Of a stretch of DNA of 43,457 bases, positions 7,936-16,834 are shown piece by piece. Numbering within the stretch: position 1 is the first letter of the stretch; the number at the start of each line of letters is the position of its first letter. The translations under genes and the position numbers were made by a program. The notes under the pieces are model-generated. The model searched no databases. It was not told the origin of the DNA and saw only the letters and a program-made list of their open reading frames with translations. Origin of the DNA: JBKXSZ01 sp047017005 (GTDB lineage Bacteria; Bacillota; Clostridia; TANB77; CAG-508); NCBI GenBank assembly GCA_047017005.1, contig JBKXSZ010000011.1:1-43457 (forward strand), read 5' to 3'.

Positions 7936-9237
7936 ATGAAAGATTATTTAGGAATTACAGATGTACATGCAATGGAAGTGTTCGACTCTAGGGGAAATCC
8001 AACTGTTCAGGTAGAAGTGGTGACAGAAGGGGGATTTAGTGGGATAGCACTTGTACCATCTGGTGCATCTACTGGGAGCTTTGAAGCAGTAGAATTAAGG
8101 GATGAAGACACAGAGCGATTAGGAGGTAAAGGTGTTAGTAAGGCTGTAGATAATGTAAATAAAAAGATTACGAAAAAGATAATTGATATGAATGTCTATG
8201 AGCAAGTAAAAATTGATAAAATGCTAATTGAATTAGATGGTACACAGAATAAAAGTAAATTAGGTGCGAATGCAACACTTGGTGTATCGTTAGCAGTAGC
8301 AAAAGCAGCAGCAAATTCTCTTGGCATGTCGCTATATCAATATATTGGTGGTGTAAATGCAAAACAATTACCAGTCCCTATGATGAATATTTTAAATGGT
8401 GGAAAACATTCGGATAATAACATAAGTTCTCAAGAATTCATGATTGTACCAGTAGGTGCTAAAAGCTTTAAACAGGCAATGCAAATGGGAGTAGAGGTAT
8501 ATCAAACTTTAAAGAAAGTATTAAAGAAAAAAGGGCATTCAATAGCAGTAGGAGATGAAGGTGGTTTTGCACCAAATTTATCAAGTGGTATTGAAGCTTT
8601 AGATGTTATTATGGAAGCGATTAAAGAAGCTGGATATGTACCAGGAAGAGATATTAGTATTGCACTAGATATTGCAAGTACAGAGATGCTTGAAGAAGCT
8701 AAAAAGGTAGGAAAAGATGGATACTTCTTCTGGAAGAATGATATGTTCAAAACCCCAGAAGAAATGGCTGCATATATTGTAGATGTAGCACATCGTTATC
8801 CTATTGTATCAATAGAGGATGGATTAGCAGAAGAAGATTGGAAGACATGGAAGCAACTTACAGATTTAATCGGAGACAAAGTGCAATTAGTAGGAGATGA
8901 CCTATTTGTAACGAATGTTGACAGATTAAAAAAGGGAATTCAAATGGGAGTTGCTAATAGTATCTTAATTAAAGTAAATCAAATTGGTACCTTAACAGAA
9001 ACACTAGATGCAATAGAGCTTGCTAAAACACATGGTTATACAGCTGTTATTTCTCATCGTAGTGGAGAAACGGAGGATACTACTATTGCAGATTTAGCAG
9101 TAGCAGTAAATGCAGGACAAATTAAAACAGGAGCACCTTGTAGAACCGATAGAGTTGCAAAATACAATAGACTTTTAAATATTGAAGAAGAGTTAGGAGA
9201 GAATGCTGTGTTTCGTAACATTTTTGAAAAAGAATAG
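7936..9237 (+). CDS. eno: Enolase (phosphopyruvate hydratase)
   Basis: A 433-residue cytoplasmic enzyme converting 2-phosphoglycerate to phosphoenolpyruvate in glycolysis. Full family length. Recognisable sites: the mobile loop GASTG (about 41-45), the proton donor loop GDEGGFAPN (about 206-214), magnesium ligands in SIEDGLAEEDW and GDDLFVTN, the base Lys in LIKVNQIGT (about 341), and SHRSGETEDT near 370. TAGGAGG at 7921-7927 precedes the ATG by 8 bases. A TATAAT at 7890-7895 could be its -10 box. It is monocistronic with its own terminator; genes for other glycolytic enzymes are not adjacent. Confidence 0.98.
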   Translation: MKDYLGITDVHAMEVFDSRGNPTVQVEVVTEGGFSGIALVPSGASTGSFEAVELRDEDTERLGGKGVSKAVDNVNKKITKKIIDMNVYEQVKIDKMLIELDGTQNKSKLGANATLGVSLAVAKAAANSLGMSLYQYIGGVNAKQLPVPMMNILNGGKHSDNNISSQEFMIVPVGAKSFKQAMQMGVEVYQTLKKVLKKKGHSIAVGDEGGFAPNLSSGIEALDVIMEAIKEAGYVPGRDISIALDIASTEMLEEAKKVGKDGYFFWKNDMFKTPEEMAAYIVDVAHRYPIVSIEDGLAEEDWKTWKQLTDLIGDKVQLVGDDLFVTNVDRLKKGIQMGVANSILIKVNQIGTLTETLDAIELAKTHGYTAVISHRSGETEDTTIADLAVAVNAGQIKTGAPCRTDRVAKYNRLLNIEEELGENAVFRNIFEKE

Positions 9238-9257
9238 AAAGGATTAAAAGGATAAGG

Positions 9258-9304
9258 AAGAGAGTTATTTTTCTTAGAAATAGGAAAAAACAACTCTCTT
9301 TTTT
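9258..9304 (+). terminator. Terminator of eno
   Basis: Stem AAGAGAGTT (9258-9266) with AACTCTCTT (9292-9300), extended by an inner TTTTTC/GAAAAA pairing, followed by TTTT. Confidence 0.85.
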
Positions 9305-9437
9305 CACTTATTGTGAAAACTTATCGAAAAACAATAAAAATATTTGCCAAAAGGGTAGAAATCTAAAAAAAGATATGTTATGATAGCAAAAGACGAAAAG
9401 AAAAAAGAAGAATAAAAAACAGGAAGGAATAGAAAAA

Positions 9438-10100
9438 ATGAGAAATCTAGCAGGAATTTTAATTTCCTATTTATTTATTGGATTAATTATTGTAGCAGCA
9501 AAGTTTTTTGAGAAATCAGGCAAAGAAGCAAGTAGAAAGTTTATTCATATTATGCTTTGTAATTGGTGGTTTATTGCCATGTATTTTTTTGATAATGTAA
9601 TATGGGCAGCATTTGTACCATTTACGTTTGTTATTATTAACTACCTATCGTATAAAAGAGACATTATAAAGGTAATGGAAAGAGAGAAAGATGAGCAAGA
9701 TGGGCTAGGAACTGTATATTATGCTATTTCTTTATTGGTTCTTTCTATTGTAACATTTGGTATATACCATAACCAAGAAGCGGGGTTAGTTAGTATTTTG
9801 ATTATGGGATATGGAGATGGTTTAGCCGCTATTATAGGAAAGACATTAAAAAGCTATAAATATAAAATTGGAGACACGAAAAAGACATTAGCAGGTTCTG
9901 CTACGATGCTAATTGTTACTTTTCTAATCCTTTCCGTATTTTTTGTATACATGGGAATTTCTTTTTGGTATCTAAAAGCAATTTTGGCAGCAATTGTTCT
10001 TACTGTAGTAGAAGCAATTTCAATAAAAGGAACAGACAATATTACGGTACCAATTGTTGCTTTTGGTATTGTTAGTGTTGTTTTAAAATTTTTAGTATAG
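9438..10100 (+). CDS. Phytol/dolichol kinase-like (VTE5/SEC59 family) membrane protein
   Basis: A 220-residue polytopic protein with about seven membrane segments. It belongs to the CTP-dependent polyprenol kinase / phosphatidate cytidylyltransferase-like group: the family's conserved KxxH at the end of the first loop appears as RKFIHI (about 34-39), and the catalytic signature appears as GYGDGLAAIIGK (about 114-125) followed by KKTLAGS (about 148-154). Known relatives phosphorylate phytol, dolichol or similar prenols with CTP. It is 18 bp before dxs, the first enzyme of the MEP isoprenoid pathway, so a role in making or recycling a prenyl phosphate is a reasonable inference; the actual alcohol is unknown. 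Confidence 0.75.
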   Translation: MRNLAGILISYLFIGLIIVAAKFFEKSGKEASRKFIHIMLCNWWFIAMYFFDNVIWAAFVPFTFVIINYLSYKRDIIKVMEREKDEQDGLGTVYYAISLLVLSIVTFGIYHNQEAGLVSILIMGYGDGLAAIIGKTLKSYKYKIGDTKKTLAGSATMLIVTFLILSVFFVYMGISFWYLKAILAAIVLTVVEAISIKGTDNITVPIVAFGIVSVVLKFLV

Positions 10101-10118
10101 GAGAAGGCAGAGAAAAAA

Positions 10119-11990
10119 ATGAGTATGCTATTAGAACAAATACAAAATACAGAAGATGTTAAAAAATTGTCAATAGAAGAAAAAAACAAGCTAGCACAAG
10201 AAATTAGAGAATTGGTGATTCAAACAGTATCTAAAACTGGTGGGCATTTAGCATCCAATTTAGGGGTAGTAGAACTTACTATAGCTTTACATAGTATATT
10301 TGATGTTCCCAAAGATAAAATTATTTGGGATGTAGGACATCAGACCTATGTTCATAAAATTTTAACAGGTAGAAAAGAGCAATTAAAAACGTTAAGACAA
10401 TTACATGGAATTGCAGGATTTCCTAAGACTTGTGAATCAGAAGCGGATTGCTTTAACACAGGGCATAGTAGTACCTCTATTTCAGTTGCTTTAGGAATGG
10501 CAAGAGCAAGAGACATTAAAAAGGAAAAAAATCATGTTGTAGCCGTAATTGGGGATGGTGCATTAACAGGAGGAATGGCACTAGAAGCCTTAAATGATGC
10601 TGGATGTTCTGGAACTGATATAACGGTTATATTAAATGATAATGAAATGAGTATTTCAAAGAATGTAGGAGGAATCTCTCTGTTTCTTTCGAATTTAAGG
10701 ACGAAAAAATGGTATACCAAATCCAATAGCTATTTTAAAAGTATGATACGTAAAATTCCTGGATTTGGAGATTTTGTTGTAAAAAGTGTAAGAAGATTAA
10801 AAAGTGGAGTAAAACAACTTTTAATGCCTACGATGCTTTTTGAAGATTTAGGATTTCGCTATTTAGGGCCAGTAGATGGTCATAATATAGAGCAGCTAGA
10901 AAGTTTACTAAGAATTAGCAAAACATTAGAAGGGCCAGTATTGATTCATGTCATTACGAAAAAAGGAAAGGGATATAGACCTGCAGAACAAAATCCGGAT
11001 AAGTTCCATAGTACTAGTAGTTTTGATATAGCAACAGGAAAAGCAAAAAAAGAAAAAGGAGCAGACTATTCTAGTGTAATGGGAAATGTGTTAGTAAGGT
11101 TAGCCAAAGAAGATAAAAGAATTGTTGCCATAACAGCTGCAATGAAGGATGGAACTGGTCTTACTAAATTTAGTAAAGAGTATCCAGATAGATTTTTTGA
11201 TGTAGGAATTGCAGAGCAACATGCAGTTGGATTAGCGGCAGGACTTGCAAAAGCAGGTTTAAAACCAGTTGTTCCTATTTATTCATCTTTTTATCAAAGA
11301 GCTTATGATCAAGTAATTCATGATATTGCGATTCAAAAATTACCAGTTATACTATGTGTAGATAGAGCAGGAATTGTAGGTAATGATGGAGAAACCCATC
11401 AAGGTATTTTCGATTTATCCTTTTTTTCGATAGTACCTAATTTAACGATTATGGCACCAAAAAACTTTAAAGAATTAGAAGAAATGCTAGCCTTTGCTGT
11501 TAAGCAGGATTCTCCGATGGTGATACGTTATCCTAGAGGAGGAGAAGAAAAAGAGAAAATAGAAAAACAAGAAAGAATACAACTAGGAAAAGCAGAAATA
11601 TTAAAAGAAGGAAAAGATATAACGATAGTGGCTATTGGAAACATGGTACCAAGATGTATAACGGTAGCAAAGAAATTAGAAGAAAAGGGAATTTCTATCG
11701 AAGTTATAAACGCGAGATTTTTAAAACCATTAGATGAAGATACAATAGAAGCATCTGTACTAAAAACTAGACATCTTCTTACAATAGAAGATAATATCCG
11801 TAAAGGTGGGCTTGCTACACAAGTAATGGAGTTATTAGAAAAGAAAGAACATTTAAAAGATATTAAGGCTGTACATTTGGGATATCCAGATACTTTTATT
11901 ACCCATGGAAAAGTAGAGCAGTTAGAGAAAATGTATGGATTAGATCAAGAAAATATAGAGAAACAAATCACAGAGTTATTAGAAAGATAA
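10119..11990 (+). CDS. dxs: 1-deoxy-D-xylulose-5-phosphate synthase
   Basis: A 623-residue thiamine-diphosphate enzyme that joins pyruvate and glyceraldehyde 3-phosphate to make DXP, entry point of the MEP pathway to isoprenoids. Domains in order: TPP-binding (HLASNLGVVELTIALH; GDGALTGGMALEALNDAG at about 145-162; a NDNEMSIS motif just after), pyrimidine-binding (GIAEQHAVGLAAGLA, with the catalytic Glu; DRAGIVGNDGETHQG) and C-terminal transketolase domain. Length is normal. The ATG at 10119 is preceded by AGGAG/AGAG; ATG 10125 is an alternative. It sits between the polyprenol-kinase-like gene and ylmH, with only 7 bp to the latter, so the three form an operon. Confidence 0.97.
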   Translation: MSMLLEQIQNTEDVKKLSIEEKNKLAQEIRELVIQTVSKTGGHLASNLGVVELTIALHSIFDVPKDKIIWDVGHQTYVHKILTGRKEQLKTLRQLHGIAGFPKTCESEADCFNTGHSSTSISVALGMARARDIKKEKNHVVAVIGDGALTGGMALEALNDAGCSGTDITVILNDNEMSISKNVGGISLFLSNLRTKKWYTKSNSYFKSMIRKIPGFGDFVVKSVRRLKSGVKQLLMPTMLFEDLGFRYLGPVDGHNIEQLESLLRISKTLEGPVLIHVITKKGKGYRPAEQNPDKFHSTSSFDIATGKAKKEKGADYSSVMGNVLVRLAKEDKRIVAITAAMKDGTGLTKFSKEYPDRFFDVGIAEQHAVGLAAGLAKAGLKPVVPIYSSFYQRAYDQVIHDIAIQKLPVILCVDRAGIVGNDGETHQGIFDLSFFSIVPNLTIMAPKNFKELEEMLAFAVKQDSPMVIRYPRGGEEKEKIEKQERIQLGKAEILKEGKDITIVAIGNMVPRCITVAKKLEEKGISIEVINARFLKPLDEDTIEASVLKTRHLLTIEDNIRKGGLATQVMELLEKKEHLKDIKAVHLGYPDTFITHGKVEQLEKMYGLDQENIEKQITELLER

Positions 11991-11997
11991 AGGAAGA

Positions 11998-12810
11998 ATG
12001 AGATTGAAAGTTGAGAAAGATAAATTACTACAGAAATATGATAATGAAGAAGACAGATTATTAATATCTAGATTGCTCGATAAAATAGAAGAAAGCAAAA
12101 AACGAAATAGAGTTACTACAACGAATTTTTTAGATGAAAGACAACAGGAAATGATACAGAATGTTATAAATTCACAAGAAAATTGTTACTTAGAAGGCTT
12201 TGCAAAAGAGGCAGAAAGAAAGTTGGTTGTTATATACCCGAAACAAATGGAAGAGAGTAGAAGGATAAGAGAGGCGGAAAGCAAGATAACGATATTCCGA
12301 ATACTTTTACCCAAAGATTTAATAGGAAGTTATTCACATCGTCAATATTTGGGTGCTCTTATGAAACTTGGAATAAAAAGAGAAAAAATTGGAGATATTC
12401 TTGTAGATGAAAATGGAGCGGATATTATTGCTTGTAAAGAGATTGAAAAGTATATAGAAGAAAATATAACTTCTTTAACACGTTTTCAAAAAGCTGTAAT
12501 AGAAAAGATAAGAATAAATGAAATTCGAGAAATTAAGCAAAAAAAAGAGAACTTTACGATTACGGTTACTTCTTTACGATTAGACAATGTTGTTGCAGAA
12601 CTTGCTGGATGTTCTAGAGAAAAGGGACAAGAGATAATAAAACAAGAAAGAGTTTTTGTAAACCATCAATTAGAAATAAAAAATACAAAACAAATAAAAA
12701 TAGGGGATAAAGTTTCAATACGTGGAAAAGGGAGATTCTATATAAAAGAAATAGTAGGAACTACGAAAAAAGGGCGAAATCTCGTTTTGATTGAAACTTT
12801 TACAAGGTAA
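11998..12810 (+). CDS. ylmH: YlmH/RqcP2-like S4-domain RNA-binding protein
   Basis: A 270-residue YlmH family protein. The N-terminal two thirds match the YlmH fold (DERQQEMIQNVIN, GSYSHRQYLGALMKLGIKREKIGDILV), and the C-terminal S4 domain spans about residues 183-250 (SLRLDNVVAELAGCSREKGQEI). YlmH was named for its place in the ylm/divIVA cell-division cluster and has been shown in Bacillus to act on stalled large ribosomal subunits in ribosome quality control. Here it is not with division genes but 7 bp after dxs, so it has been relocated relative to that classical cluster. The ATG follows AAGGAAG closely. Confidence 0.9.
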   Translation: MRLKVEKDKLLQKYDNEEDRLLISRLLDKIEESKKRNRVTTTNFLDERQQEMIQNVINSQENCYLEGFAKEAERKLVVIYPKQMEESRRIREAESKITIFRILLPKDLIGSYSHRQYLGALMKLGIKREKIGDILVDENGADIIACKEIEKYIEENITSLTRFQKAVIEKIRINEIREIKQKKENFTITVTSLRLDNVVAELAGCSREKGQEIIKQERVFVNHQLEIKNTKQIKIGDKVSIRGKGRFYIKEIVGTTKKGRNLVLIETFTR

Positions 12811-12910
12811 AAGCAATAAAATATGGCTAGAATCCATCTATTACAAAAAACATTAATAGATAATGGTGTTTTATTAAATAAAATTTTAATTAATAGTAAT
12901 GGATAAAAAA

Positions 12911-12957
12911 TAAAGAGTAATAAGTATTGTTAGTATACTTATTACTCTTTATTTTTA
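12911..12957 (+). terminator. Terminator of the dxs-ylmH operon
   Basis: A perfect 17-bp stem (12911-12927 with 12935-12951; arms begin TAAAGAGTAATAAG) with a 7-base loop and trailing TTTTT. Confidence 0.95.
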
Positions 12958-13093
12958 TATGTAAATTCTATAAGAACAATTTTATCATATGTGAGTTCTC
13001 CCAATATAGGACCTTTTTTGTCTAAAGACAAGACAAGTTAGCAAAGTCTACATAAAACAAGGAAGGTAAACAAAACAAAAATTGGAAGAAGAC

Positions 13094-13154
13094 TTGCATA
13101 TTTTTTTAGATAATTATATAATAACCTAGAATTATAATGAAACCAAAATAGGTT
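13094..13154 (+). promoter_or_regulatory. Promoter of tetR-acyl-CoA synthetase, with possible operator
   Basis: TTGCAT (13094-13099), 17 bp and TATAAT (13117-13122). Just downstream AACCTA (13123-13128) and TAGGTT (13149-13154) form an inverted repeat 26 bp apart, a possible autoregulatory site; the spacing is wide for a TetR dimer so this part is tentative. Confidence 0.55.
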
Positions 13155-13166
13155 AGGTGAAAAAGT

Positions 13167-13736
13167 GTGAACAAGACAAAACGAAAAATTTTTGAAACTT
13201 CAATGAAGCTGTTTGCAGAAAAAGGATATGATGCAACTAGTATTGAAGAAATAACTTCTGTTGTAGGAGTTGCCAAAGGAACGCTTTATTATCATTTTTC
13301 TTGTAAAGAAGAAATTTTTAATTTCTTAGTAGAAGAAGGAATGAAATTATTAAAAAATAGTATTGAAATTAAAACAGCAAGACATCAAAACAGTGTAGAT
13401 AAATTAAGAGATGTTGTATTAATTCAAATAAAAATATTAGTTAAGTACGAAAACTTTATTACTATTTTACTTAGTCAAATATGGGGCAATGAACCAAGAA
13501 ATCAAATGTGCAAAAAATATGTATTTGAATACGTAAAAACAATTGAAGAAATTATAGAAGAAGGAATTCGAAAAGGTGAGATTATAGATGGGAATGCAGA
13601 AGTTATTGCATCTGGAATATTTGGACTTACTTGTTCAAGTCTTATATATCGATTAAAAACAACAAAACAAATTGATATTAAAGAATTATATACAGAATTC
13701 GATAAAGCAATTATTAGTGGATTAAGTAAAAAATAA
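13167..13736 (+). CDS. TetR/AcrR family regulator (fatty-acid gene type)
   Basis: A 189-residue TetR protein starting at GTG 13167 with AGGTGA about 6 bases before it. The helix-turn-helix is clear (TSIEEITSVVGVAKGTLYYHFSCKEEIF, residues about 24-51). The rest is a helical effector domain. It is 14 bp upstream of an acyl-CoA synthetase gene and probably cotranscribed, a pairing typical of FadR-type TetR repressors that sense acyl-CoA; that specificity is inferred from context only. Confidence 0.88.
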   Translation: MNKTKRKIFETSMKLFAEKGYDATSIEEITSVVGVAKGTLYYHFSCKEEIFNFLVEEGMKLLKNSIEIKTARHQNSVDKLRDVVLIQIKILVKYENFITILLSQIWGNEPRNQMCKKYVFEYVKTIEEIIEEGIRKGEIIDGNAEVIASGIFGLTCSSLIYRLKTTKQIDIKELYTEFDKAIISGLSKK

Positions 13737-13750
13737 AAGGAGAGAAAAAA

Positions 13751-15193
13751 ATGGAAAGATTACACAAATATGTGGAAATAACGGATTTGAAAGACATGCT
13801 AGAGAAATCAGGAAAGATGTATGCAGATAGACCAGCATATAAGTTCAAAACCAAAAAACAAGGAGAATTTAGAATCATCACACATAAAGAATTCCGTGAT
13901 GATATTAAAGCATTAGGAACTGCATTAGTAGATTTAGGTTTACAAGGAAAAAGAGTAGCGGTAATATCCGATAACCGCTATGAGTGGGGAATGGCATATT
14001 TAGCAGTAGCAACAGGCGTGGGCATTATTGTGCCACTTGATAAATCTTTACCAGATAATGAAATTGAAAGCCTAATTAAACGTTCGGAAGTAGAAGCGAT
14101 TTTTTATTCTGATAAGTATGATAAAATTATGAAAAAAATTCGCGAGGCAGGACAGACAAATCTAAAATTCTATATCTCTATGGATCTAAAAGAAGATAAA
14201 AAAGAAGTATTAGCACAAAAGTCATTAATTGAAAAAGGAAAAGAATTAATAGAAAAAGGGGATAGAAGATTCTTAGATGCTAAAATTGACCCTGAAGAAA
14301 TGTCTTTCATGCTATTTACATCAGGAACAACAGCAATGTCAAAAGCTGTTATGCTATCACAAAAAAATATCTGTACGAATTTAATGGATATTGCCTCTGT
14401 TATTGAATTAAAACCAGAAGATACGATGCTTTCTTTTTTACCATTACACCATACGTTTGAATGTACAGTAGGATTTTTATACCCGATATATTGTGGGGCT
14501 TCCATCGCCTTTTGCGAGGGAATTCGTCACATTGCGGATAATATTAAAGAATATGAAATTACAGCTATGATTTCCGTTCCAATCCTATATGAAAATATGT
14601 ATAAAAAAGTAATAAAAGGAATTGAAAAGAAAGGGAAATTAGAAGCGGTAAAAAGAGGAATTAAAATTAGTAATACACTCTTAAAATTCCGTATTGATAT
14701 GAGAAAAGAAATCTTCAAAGAGATCCATGAGACATTAGGAGGAAAAGTAAGACTATTCGTTAGTGGTGGAGCAGCACTAGATGAAGAAACAGAAAGAGGA
14801 TTTAATGACCTAGGATTTAAAATCTATCAAGGATATGGATTAACCGAAACATCTCCTGTTATTGCAGCAGGAAATGATAAATATGTAAAATTAGGCTCAA
14901 TTGGGAAGGTATTTCCAAGTGTAGAAGCAAAAATCATTAATAAAAATGACCAAGGAATTGGAGAGCTTGTTGTAAAAGCTCCAAGTGTTATGCTTGGTTA
15001 CTATAACAATGAAGAAGAAACCCAAAAGGTATTAGATAAAGAGGGCTGGTTCCATACTGGTGATTTAGGATATTTTGATAAAGATGGATATTTATTTATT
15101 GCAGGAAGAATGAAAAATGTTATTGTTTTAAAAAATGGTAAAAATGTATATCCAGAAGAGTTAGAAGCAGTTATTAATAAAAAGAAGGTATAA
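13751..15193 (+). CDS. Long-chain acyl-CoA synthetase, frameshifted before its C-terminus
   Basis: An AMP-forming acyl-CoA synthetase (ANL superfamily) that would activate fatty acids to acyl-CoA through an acyl-adenylate. Visible motifs: P-loop-like TSGTTAMSKAVML (about 190-202), VSGGAALDEE, GYGLTETSP, and the hinge-region GWFHTGDLGYFDKDGYLFIAGRMKNVIVLKNGKNVYPEELE. The frame then stops after 480 residues at INKKKV. Homology continues without a gap in the -1 frame from 15187 to 15486. An A-run (AATAAAAAG) sits at the shift point and one missing A would explain it. The lost part holds the catalytic lysine, so the 480-residue product alone should not complete adenylation. A sequencing slip, a true mutation or phase-variable slippage are all possible. 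Confidence 0.9.
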   Translation: MERLHKYVEITDLKDMLEKSGKMYADRPAYKFKTKKQGEFRIITHKEFRDDIKALGTALVDLGLQGKRVAVISDNRYEWGMAYLAVATGVGIIVPLDKSLPDNEIESLIKRSEVEAIFYSDKYDKIMKKIREAGQTNLKFYISMDLKEDKKEVLAQKSLIEKGKELIEKGDRRFLDAKIDPEEMSFMLFTSGTTAMSKAVMLSQKNICTNLMDIASVIELKPEDTMLSFLPLHHTFECTVGFLYPIYCGASIAFCEGIRHIADNIKEYEITAMISVPILYENMYKKVIKGIEKKGKLEAVKRGIKISNTLLKFRIDMRKEIFKEIHETLGGKVRLFVSGGAALDEETERGFNDLGFKIYQGYGLTETSPVIAAGNDKYVKLGSIGKVFPSVEAKIINKNDQGIGELVVKAPSVMLGYYNNEEETQKVLDKEGWFHTGDLGYFDKDGYLFIAGRMKNVIVLKNGKNVYPEELEAVINKKKV

Positions 15194-15486
15194 CAGAATC
15201 TTTTGTATATGGAAAAGCAGATGAACAAGACCCTTCTGATGTAAAAGTTTGTGCTAAACTGGTTTATGATAAAGATCTTATTAAAAAAGCATATGGTGTA
15301 AAAGGAAAAGAAGATATAAAAGAAGCTTTATGGGAAAGAGTAAAAGAGATTAATAAATCAATGCCAACATATAAATATATAAAAGAAATAACAATCACAG
15401 AAGAAGAATTAGTAAAAACAACAACGCAAAAAATAAAAAGACATGTAGAATTAGAAAAAACATTAGGAATAGCTAATAAAAAATAG
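15187..15486 (+). pseudogene. C-terminal piece of the same acyl-CoA synthetase
   Basis: About 99 codons in the -1 frame continue the family alignment: GITESFVYGKADEQDPSDVK, then a helical segment and TTTQKIKRH, the A10-type motif with the adenylation lysine. No start codon or ribosome binding site precedes it, so it is expressed only if ribosomes shift frame or if the upstream base deletion is an artefact. Joined to the upstream frame the protein would be about 578 residues, normal for the family. Confidence 0.85.
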
Positions 15487-15596
15487 AAAAATAGCTTAAA
15501 AATATTTTTGTAAAATGTCATAAATTGTCTTGACTTTTATTACGAACTTGTAATAAAATCGTAACAGAATCGAAATATAAAATTTTTTAAATCCTA

Positions 15597-15625
15597 TTGT
15601 AGTTTTTGAAAGAAAAATGTATAAT
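15597..15625 (+). promoter_or_regulatory. Promoter of the coiled-coil protein gene
   Basis: TTGTAG (15597-15602), 17 bp and TATAAT (15620-15625). A second possible promoter, TTGACT (15530) with TAAAAT (15554), lies upstream around the inverted repeat TTATTAC/GTAATAA. Confidence 0.6.
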
Positions 15626-15681
15626 AACAATATTAAAAAAAGCGATTAAGATGTACGTAGGATAAAGGAGGGGAGTTTACA

Positions 15682-16518
15682 TTGTCTAGATCTGGCATAG
15701 TAAACGTGAGAATGGTAATCACAGAAGAAAAAATTTTATCAAATATTGATAAGGTACAAAAAATGATCAATCCAAATAGCAAGAAACAAATTGTGCAATT
15801 GGATGAGGATTCTTATTTTAAAGATTTAATAGAATCCATAAAAACATATTTAATTGAATATCCAAAAAAGAAAAACTTTCCAAAGAGTGTGTATAAAGCA
15901 GCATACGGATTAGTAGAATATGCTACAAATCAATTTGAAGAAAATACAAAACAAATTGAAGAGTTAATTAGACAACGCGAAAAAAACATTACATTAGCTG
16001 GGGAGCTAAAAGATGTTTTACAAGTTGTTCAAAATAAAGAAAAAAATTGGAAGGATGTTGTAAAAGAAGCTTCTAAAACAATGCCAGAAGATATTATTGA
16101 AACATTGGGTATTATTGGAAGATCTCGTTCAAACACATCACAAAATTATCAAGATGCATTAAAATTAATCAATGCTAGAGTTGTTAATTTAGAATCTAAT
16201 TTACATATTGAAATTGATATGGAAAGAATAGAAGACCGCTCAAAAGCATTAAGCTACATTGGAATCGAAGTAGCGGATGCATTAAAAGCAATTCCAACTC
16301 CAATAGATGATGTAATAGAAGAGGAAGACGTAAAACAAGAACAACAAATACAAGAAGAACAAGCAAAATATATTCAAGATACTAGAATAGAAGTAAAACC
16401 ATCTCTATGGCAAAGAATTAAACAAAGTAAAGTGGTAAGAGCAATTCGTTATGCATTCAAGATTCGAGTTGTACTAGAAATGCCAGCACTTCCAGAAGGA
16501 AGAGGAGAGAACAACTAA
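15682..16518 (+). CDS. Uncharacterised coiled-coil protein
   Basis: A 278-residue charged, helical protein that I do not recognise. It starts at TTG 15682, supported by AAGGAGGGG at 15665-15673; no in-frame ATG appears until 11 codons later. Residues about 80-125 and 205-235 have heptad-like Glu/Lys/Gln patterns (ENTKQIEELIRQREKN; EEEDVKQEQQIQEEQAKY) suggesting coiled coil. There is no signal peptide or membrane segment, although the C-terminus is basic and moderately hydrophobic (RAIRYAFKIRVVLEMPALP) and could bind membrane or nucleic acid. It is monocistronic, with its own promoter and a strong terminator. Confidence 0.8.
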   Translation: MSRSGIVNVRMVITEEKILSNIDKVQKMINPNSKKQIVQLDEDSYFKDLIESIKTYLIEYPKKKNFPKSVYKAAYGLVEYATNQFEENTKQIEELIRQREKNITLAGELKDVLQVVQNKEKNWKDVVKEASKTMPEDIIETLGIIGRSRSNTSQNYQDALKLINARVVNLESNLHIEIDMERIEDRSKALSYIGIEVADALKAIPTPIDDVIEEEDVKQEQQIQEEQAKYIQDTRIEVKPSLWQRIKQSKVVRAIRYAFKIRVVLEMPALPEGRGENN

Positions 16519-16527
16519 TAAAGATAG

Positions 16528-16560
16528 AAACAGTTTTCAAAAGAATGAAAACTGTTTTTT
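16528..16560 (+). terminator. Terminator of the coiled-coil protein gene
   Basis: Perfect 12-bp stem AAACAGTTTTCA with TGAAAACTGTTT, 6-base loop, then TTT. The remaining 275 bp to the next gene hold only a promoter and a weak TAGG-CAAC/GTTG-CTA hairpin near 16600. Confidence 0.95.
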
Positions 16561-16768
16561 ATTGTATAGGAATTTTCTCTAAATATTGATGGATATTTTC
16601 TAGGACAACAACTTATATAGAAATGGTTGCCTAAAATAAAAAAGTAGGTGGAAACTTAAAAACAACATTAGAAGGATTGCTTTCTAAGTAGGGTAAACGA
16701 AGTTTTCTTTGCTCTATGTAAAAATAAAAAAGAGAAACAAAATAAAATGAAAATAGGTAGAAAAAATA

Positions 16769-16797
16769 TTGAATTACTTATCTTGTTTTGATATCAT
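16769..16797 (+). promoter_or_regulatory. Promoter of the ThyX-like gene
   Basis: TTGAAT (16769-16774), 17 bp and TATCAT (16792-16797), 37 bp before the start codon. Confidence 0.65.
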
Positions 16798-16834
16798 AAG
16801 TCTATAAAAATAGGAAGAAAAAAGAGGGATAAAT

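Noticed and set aside
12823..12906. A 27-codon frame (starting MARIHLLQKTL) just after ylmH.
   Set aside because: Only a weak AAGG precedes it, no homology is recognised, and the strong terminator right after already explains the stretch as the operon's 3' end.
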